A DNA stretch of 64,000 nucleotides, from contig NZ_BEWL01000001.1 of the NCBI RefSeq assembly GCF_002723915.1, positions 62,001 through 126,000 of the forward strand, read 5' to 3'. The notes beneath the pieces were generated by a model. The model did no database searches. It was not told the DNA's origin and saw only the letters and a list, made by a program, of their open reading frames with translations. Source of the DNA: Gluconobacter albidus. Its GTDB lineage: Bacteria > Pseudomonadota > Alphaproteobacteria > Acetobacterales > Acetobacteraceae. Positions 60,428-64,000 of this stretch are shown here, piece by piece (the first letter of the stretch is position 1; each line of letters opens with the position of its first letter). Made by a program: the position numbers and the translations under genes.

Positions 60428-60504
60428 GCACCCGTAGCTCAACTGGATAGAGCACCAGACTACGAATCTGGGGGTTAGAGGTTCAAGTCCTTTCGGGTGC
60501 ACCA
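60428..60504 (+). tRNA. tRNA-Arg (anticodon ACG), copy 2
   Basis: 77 nt, identical base for base to copy 1, 35 bp downstream. CCA is encoded. The two are probably co-transcribed; the intervening spacer differs from the flanks. Confidence 0.96.
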
Positions 60505-60537
60505 CATTGCTTTTCCCCGTGACAATTCATTGACGTT

Positions 60538-60972
60538 TCAGTGGCGAACACGCTCAAGGCAGCGATAGACCTCGTCCCATTCATAGGGCTTGGCCAGAAA
60601 CATTGTGCCGCCCGGCAACTCTCCGAGTTCCTGAATCCGGGTTCCTGATGTCAGAACAAGGCCAATATCGGGGTGCTGCTCGCGAATCACGCGCGCAAGA
60701 TCCACGCCATCCATGTCACCGGGCATATTAACGTCGGAAAAAATCGTGCAGATGTCCGGGCGCCGCTCGAGAACAGCCAGTGCTTCGTCAGCATCCGCCG
60801 CTAGCGATGTCTCGTAACCTGCCTCTTCCAGCATGTCCGCAGCGAGGAATCGCAGCAGCGCCTGATCTTCGACAACAAGAACATGCTTCCTGCCGTTTTT
60901 TTTACTTTCCCCCTGCGCGTTTCCCTGCGGAACGACACTGGATGATGCTCCCTTCATGGACATGACATACAT
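60538..60972 (-). CDS. Stand-alone response regulator receiver protein
   Basis: 144 residues from ATG 60972; GGAAAG lies eight bases upstream. A GTG at 60981 is possible. A single REC domain: E35/D36 acidic pair, phospho-accepting D80 in FSDVNMPG, T108/S109 switch region, K128 in AKPY. No DNA-binding or effector domain, so it acts by binding partners or by phosphorelay (CpdR/DivK-like). The N-terminus (~30 residues) is polar and flexible. No histidine kinase gene is nearby. Confidence 0.93.
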   Translation of the reverse strand: MYVMSMKGASSSVVPQGNAQGESKKNGRKHVLVVEDQALLRFLAADMLEEAGYETSLAADADEALAVLERRPDICTIFSDVNMPGDMDGVDLARVIREQHPDIGLVLTSGTRIQELGELPGGTMFLAKPYEWDEVYRCLERVRH

Positions 60973-60992
60973 GGCAATCACTTTCCGGGATT

Positions 60993-61019
60993 AAAAAACC
61001 TTTAACACCTTTATGGTGT
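60993..61019 (-). terminator. Weak terminator-like hairpin upstream of the response regulator
   Basis: ACACC and GGTGT pair around a five-base loop; on the minus strand TTTTTT follows after seven bases. It would end the cdd/protease transcript just before the response-regulator start. Confidence 0.35.
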
Positions 61020-61116
61020 CGTCTTCTGGTCAACGCGGCAATGGGGCCCATGTTTGCATCAGTGAATTTTTTCTGACATGCGCCCACGTCTCGCAACCCT
61101 TGAACTGCGCCAGACA

Positions 61117-61812
61117 TCAATGCGGTAAAGGCGCAGCAAATCCACCCCGTTCCGGCGTCGCCAGAACATCAATTCCCACAATCCCCCACTCCCCGTCAGG
61201 CTGACGCGCCAGCAGGGGGCCGCCGCTGTCTCCGCGCGTTGCCGCACAGTCGTGATGAATCAGTCCATTCACTGCCAACCCGTTGATCTGACAGGCTATA
61301 TCCCCGTACGGAACTTCCGGCCGATCCTGAGGATATCCGACCAGCATCGCAGCCGCCCCCGTCTGTGCTACGCCGTAAGGAACAAGGTCGGCAGGCGCGA
61401 TCACCTTCCGGTCCAGCACCAGCGTGGCACGATCGTCGGACGCCGTACCGCCCTCATTTTCTGGGTCATAACCGGGCGCAATAACAAAATGTGTCACATG
61501 GGCATGAAGCCGGTATTGCCCAAGCAGATACCCCATCAGCACGTGAACATCTGCAGGCGGGATATAATGCCGCGTTGCAGACAGCCACAAACAATGCGCC
61601 GCCGTGACCATCACGGTCGGCGCCACGGCGAATCCCGTGCATCGGCCCCCCAGTGACGTCTGGACGCGCCCCAGAATCTTCCAGGGCGCCGTATTCACAT
61701 CCACCACGCTGCGATGGCTGTCCGATCCGAGTCCCGGCAGGGCCACGGCCGGAGCCGCCAGTGCGCCTGTGCCGTACAGCCAGAACATCAGCAGCGCGGT
61801 GGCGCCTTTCAT
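61117..61812 (-). CDS. Trypsin-like serine protease, secreted
   Basis: 231 residues with a signal peptide (~20 residues, ALA|AP). Chymotrypsin-fold triad: H73 in TAAHC, Asp126/127 in SDDRATLVL, S196 in TRGDSGGPL. Cys pairs C58/C74 and C174/C189 fit disulfides. There is no C-terminal PDZ or anchor. The S1 pocket is not clear. Overlaps cdd by four bases, an odd partner for a protease. Confidence 0.92.
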   Translation of the reverse strand: MKGATALLMFWLYGTGALAAPAVALPGLGSDSHRSVVDVNTAPWKILGRVQTSLGGRCTGFAVAPTVMVTAAHCLWLSATRHYIPPADVHVLMGYLLGQYRLHAHVTHFVIAPGYDPENEGGTASDDRATLVLDRKVIAPADLVPYGVAQTGAAAMLVGYPQDRPEVPYGDIACQINGLAVNGLIHHDCAATRGDSGGPLLARQPDGEWGIVGIDVLATPERGGFAAPLPH

Positions 61813-62198
61813 CCCAGATGATCCGGGCCAAACGCATCAGGCAGCAGCTCGGCCAGCGTCCGGGTCAGAAGCACGTCTCCTTTCGGAGATATCATATGCA
61901 CCCGCAGATCCGGCAAACCGAACTCCCGCAGTTTCTGACGGCACCCGCCACACGGCGTACACGGCGCATCGCCGCCCACGACCACGATTTCCTCAATACG
62001 CCGGCCCCCAGCCCTGACCATGGAGGCAATTGCACCGGCTTCCGCACATGTTCCCAGCGGATAGGCGGCGTTCTCGACATTACAGCCGGAATGCACAACA
62101 CCCTCACAGCGTAAGGCCGCGCCGACCTGAAAGCGCGAATAGGGTGCATAGGCACGCGAACGGGCCTCAAGGGCCTCGCGGATCAGTTCCTGTATCAT
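61809..62198 (-). CDS. cdd: Cytidine deaminase
   Basis: 129 residues from the ATG at 62198; longer in-frame starts to 62237 are possible. Zn and catalytic residues: GCNVENAAYP (Cys), CAEAGAI (Glu), CTPCGGCRQ (Cys-x-x-Cys). It deaminates cytidine/deoxycytidine. Divergent from lysA with 68 bp between. Its stop overlaps the protease start (ATGA). Confidence 0.95.
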   Translation of the reverse strand: MIQELIREALEARSRAYAPYSRFQVGAALRCEGVVHSGCNVENAAYPLGTCAEAGAIASMVRAGGRRIEEIVVVGGDAPCTPCGGCRQKLREFGLPDLRVHMISPKGDVLLTRTLAELLPDAFGPDHLG

Positions 62199-62266
62199 GC
62201 CGGTGATACTATCCCCTGCGGGTTCAGCTTGGAACATGCTTCCAAGAGCGATACGGTATCACCATC

Positions 62267-63622
62267 ATGAGTGCACCGCTTCCCTCCGATCCCGCCACTG
62301 ACCCGTCCTTCCGCGACATGCTGGACACCCGCCCTTCCCTGACGATGGACGCACGGGACGGCCTCCTGTTCGAAGGCGTGCCCCTGCACGTCATTGCGGC
62401 GGCCGTCGGCACGCCGTGCTGGATCACGGGGGCAGAAACGCTGCGACATCGCGCAAAAGCGCTCCGGGCTGCGTTTGAGGCCCGGAACCTTCCGGTCAAC
62501 CTGCATTTCGCCATGAAGTCGCAGGACCATCAGGCGACTCTGACCATCCTGCGGCAGTGCGGCTATGGCGTGGATATCGTCAGCGGCGGAGAAATGCAGC
62601 GTGCGCTTCATGCCGGAATCCAGCCCTCCGGGATCGTGTTCTCCGGCGTTGGAAAATCCGATGCTGAATTGCGGGCTGCCATCGAGCACGACATCGCACA
62701 GGTCAACGTCGAGAGCGTCGAGGAACTGTATCGCCTCGACGAGATCGCCCGGGCCTGCGGTCGCGTCGCCCGCGCGGCCCTCCGGGTCAATCCGGACGTG
62801 GACGCCGATACCCATGACAAGATTTCCACGGGCCGCGCCGGAGACAAGTTCGGCATCGAACACCGCCGCGCCGTGGCGTTATATGGTGAAGCGGCCCGCC
62901 TGAAGAATGTCCGGCTCGTTGGCCTCGCTGTTCATCTGGGCAGCCAGATGCTCACCGCTGGACCTTTCCGGGAAGGCTATATGCGGCTTGCCGACATGGT
63001 CCGCGAAATCCGCGCTGCCGGTCACACCGTCGAAGCCGTGGACTGTGGCGGTGGCCTTGGTATCCGCTATCGTGACGAAATCGCTCCCTCGCCCGACATG
63101 CTCGCGGGCGTTATTGCCGAGACGCTGGGGGATCTTGACGTCCGCCTCAGTATTGAACCTGGCCGCTGGCTTTCTGCACCGACAGGTCTCCTGCTAACCC
63201 GCGTCATTGAAACCAAGGCTGGCAACCCCGACTTCGTCGTGCTCGATGCCGCTATGAACGATCTCGCACGGCCGTCCCTGTACGAATCCTGGCACGGCAT
63301 CATGCCCGTCGCCCCGAATGGGCTGACCAGCCCAACAAAGCTCTGGGACATCGTCGGGCCGGTCTGCGAAAGCAGCGACATCTTCGCCCGCGACCGTGCG
63401 CTCCCGGCGGACACGAAGCGCGGCGATCTGATCGCCCTGCTCGATACCGGAGCTTACGGCGCGGTCATGAGTTCTACCTATAATTCCCGCCCCTTTGCAG
63501 CGCAGGTCCTGATCGACAATGGGAAATGGGACATCATCCGCCAGCGCCAGAGTGTTGCGGATCTGATCGCTGCTGAAACCGTCCCCGAATGGCTGACAGC
63601 AGCCAGGAATGACCATGGCTGA
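62267..63622 (+). CDS. lysA: Diaminopimelate decarboxylase
   Basis: 451 residues. Fold-type III PLP enzyme with the PLP Lys in FAMKSQD (about 84), HLGSQM (about 225), the GGGLGIRY glycine loop and CESSDIFARDR near the C-terminus (active-site Cys). It makes lysine from meso-DAP. It overlaps the next gene by eight bases (ATGGCTGA). lptM, often near lysA, is instead next to argH. Confidence 0.97.
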   Translation: MSAPLPSDPATDPSFRDMLDTRPSLTMDARDGLLFEGVPLHVIAAAVGTPCWITGAETLRHRAKALRAAFEARNLPVNLHFAMKSQDHQATLTILRQCGYGVDIVSGGEMQRALHAGIQPSGIVFSGVGKSDAELRAAIEHDIAQVNVESVEELYRLDEIARACGRVARAALRVNPDVDADTHDKISTGRAGDKFGIEHRRAVALYGEAARLKNVRLVGLAVHLGSQMLTAGPFREGYMRLADMVREIRAAGHTVEAVDCGGGLGIRYRDEIAPSPDMLAGVIAETLGDLDVRLSIEPGRWLSAPTGLLLTRVIETKAGNPDFVVLDAAMNDLARPSLYESWHGIMPVAPNGLTSPTKLWDIVGPVCESSDIFARDRALPADTKRGDLIALLDTGAYGAVMSSTYNSRPFAAQVLIDNGKWDIIRQRQSVADLIAAETVPEWLTAARNDHG

Positions 63623-64000
63623 GCCAAACCCGGCCCTCCATCTCAAAACCCTGCGTCGCAGGGCCCAGCGTGTCTTGTGGTGGGAACGTGCCTGGGAGCC
63701 CCTGCGCTGGCCGCTGCTTCTGGTCGCATTCTACGGTCTGGCATGCCTCGCACGCATCCCACAGTCCCTGCCTGACTGGTTGCATGCGCTGCTCGAAATC
63801 GGTGTGCTCGGCGCGGCTCTCTGGCTGACCGTCACCGGCCTGCGCCGTGTTGCCCCCGTGGGCATCCCGGCAGCAGACCGCAGGATCGAGCACGATTCCC
63901 GTCTCGCCCGCCAGCCACTGCTCAGCCTGACCGACCGCCCGGCTTTTGCCGGAAACGGCGAACAGTCCGCCATCTGGGCGCGCCATGTCGAGCGCGTTAC
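63615..64000 (+). CDS. DUF4175 (TIGR02302) family membrane protein, 3' end cut off
   Basis: The frame opens at ATG 63615 inside the lysA stop and runs off the window after 128 codons. The N-terminus has Arg-rich LKTLRRRAQRVLWWERAWEP, then two TM segments (LLLVAFYGLACLARI; LLEIGVLGAALWLTV), then the soluble RRIEHDSRLARQPLLSLTDRPA, the pattern at the start of the large (~800-residue) alphaproteobacterial DUF4175 proteins. Function unknown; likely co-transcribed with lysA. Confidence 0.85.
   Translation, partial: MAEPNPALHLKTLRRRAQRVLWWERAWEPLRWPLLLVAFYGLACLARIPQSLPDWLHALLEIGVLGAALWLTVTGLRRVAPVGIPAADRRIEHDSRLARQPLLSLTDRPAFAGNGEQSAIWARHVERV

Noticed and set aside
1-64000. Mobile elements, prophage, CRISPR, rRNA
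   Set aside because: No transposase or integrase frame, no terminal or direct repeats of that kind, no regularly spaced repeats, no rRNA motifs. The HNH protein at 56.4 kb is a chromosomal family, not a phage or intron enzyme by context.

Overview
The window is ordinary, gene-dense chromosomal DNA from an acetic acid bacterium (Alphaproteobacteria, Acetobacteraceae, most likely Gluconobacter or a close relative). I base this on the roughly 60% GC, the alphaproteobacterial gene orders (phoH-ybeY-corC, dsbA-smc, fabI near pdxH, der-bamB-yfgM, argH followed by a tiny lptM-like lipoprotein), the very long Smc, the MbfA-type ferritin/VIT protein and the GalP-type sugar porter. The genus is an inference; no rRNA gene is present to settle it. 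I see no insertion sequence, prophage, CRISPR array or rRNA operon, and about 92% of the bases are coding.

Layout. 1-8.3 kb (+): phoH (5' cut off), ybeY, corC, two tandem DsbA-like Tat-type exported thioredoxins, smc. 8.3-13.5 kb (+): metallophosphoesterase/chorismate mutase/SixA operon, citrate synthase, pyrE-murI, with one small minus-strand ORF. 13.5-18.6 kb: polyprenyl diphosphate synthase (-), a TrmN6-like methyltransferase (+), and nrdB/nrdA (-) behind a pair of NrdR-type boxes. 18.9-24.4 kb: osmC with a perfect CRP-type palindrome upstream, aroC and fabI (-), pdxH, a universal stress protein and a secreted PL7-lyase-like protein. 24.5-28.2 kb (+): lipid A operon in which a DUF374 acyltransferase-like domain is fused to Kdo transferase, then lpxK and an LpxL/HtrB acyltransferase. 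28.4-36.6 kb: LppC/LpoA-like lipoprotein divergent from rsmI; gshA-mbfA-lolA (-); rsmE; ubiA and an ETF-beta-type lysine methyltransferase. 36.6-43 kb (-): yfgM-bamB-der followed by two MFS transporters. 43-53.9 kb: two small secreted proteins, then a long co-directional minus run that reads tlpA3-tlpA2-tlpA1, N-formylglutamate amidohydrolase-like, aroE, coaE, dnaQ, GT9, GT4, asnB, pyrC. 53.9-58 kb: argH-lptM (+), gluQ (-), HNH protein, CHRD protein and a three-repeat secreted protein. 58.2-64 kb: guaA, a lipoprotein, two identical tRNA-Arg(ACG) genes, a single-domain response regulator, cdd plus a trypsin-like protease, lysA and the start of a DUF4175 protein.

How the genes fit together. Most are housekeeping: pyrimidine and purine synthesis (pyrE, pyrC, guaA, cdd, nrdAB), aromatic and amino acid synthesis (aroC, aroE, argH, lysA, asnB), envelope biogenesis (lipid A, LPS-core glycosyltransferases, BamB, LolA, LptM, MurI), translation and tRNA modification, and redox or iron homeostasis (DsbA and TlpA paralogues, GshA, MbfA, OsmC).

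I found no clear undescribed multi-gene system. The least explained items are the DUF374-Kdo transferase fusion, the TlpA-like triplet, the secreted protein with 22-residue Trp/Lys repeats, the degenerate PL7-like secreted protein, the oversized Smc, and several operator-like palindromes.
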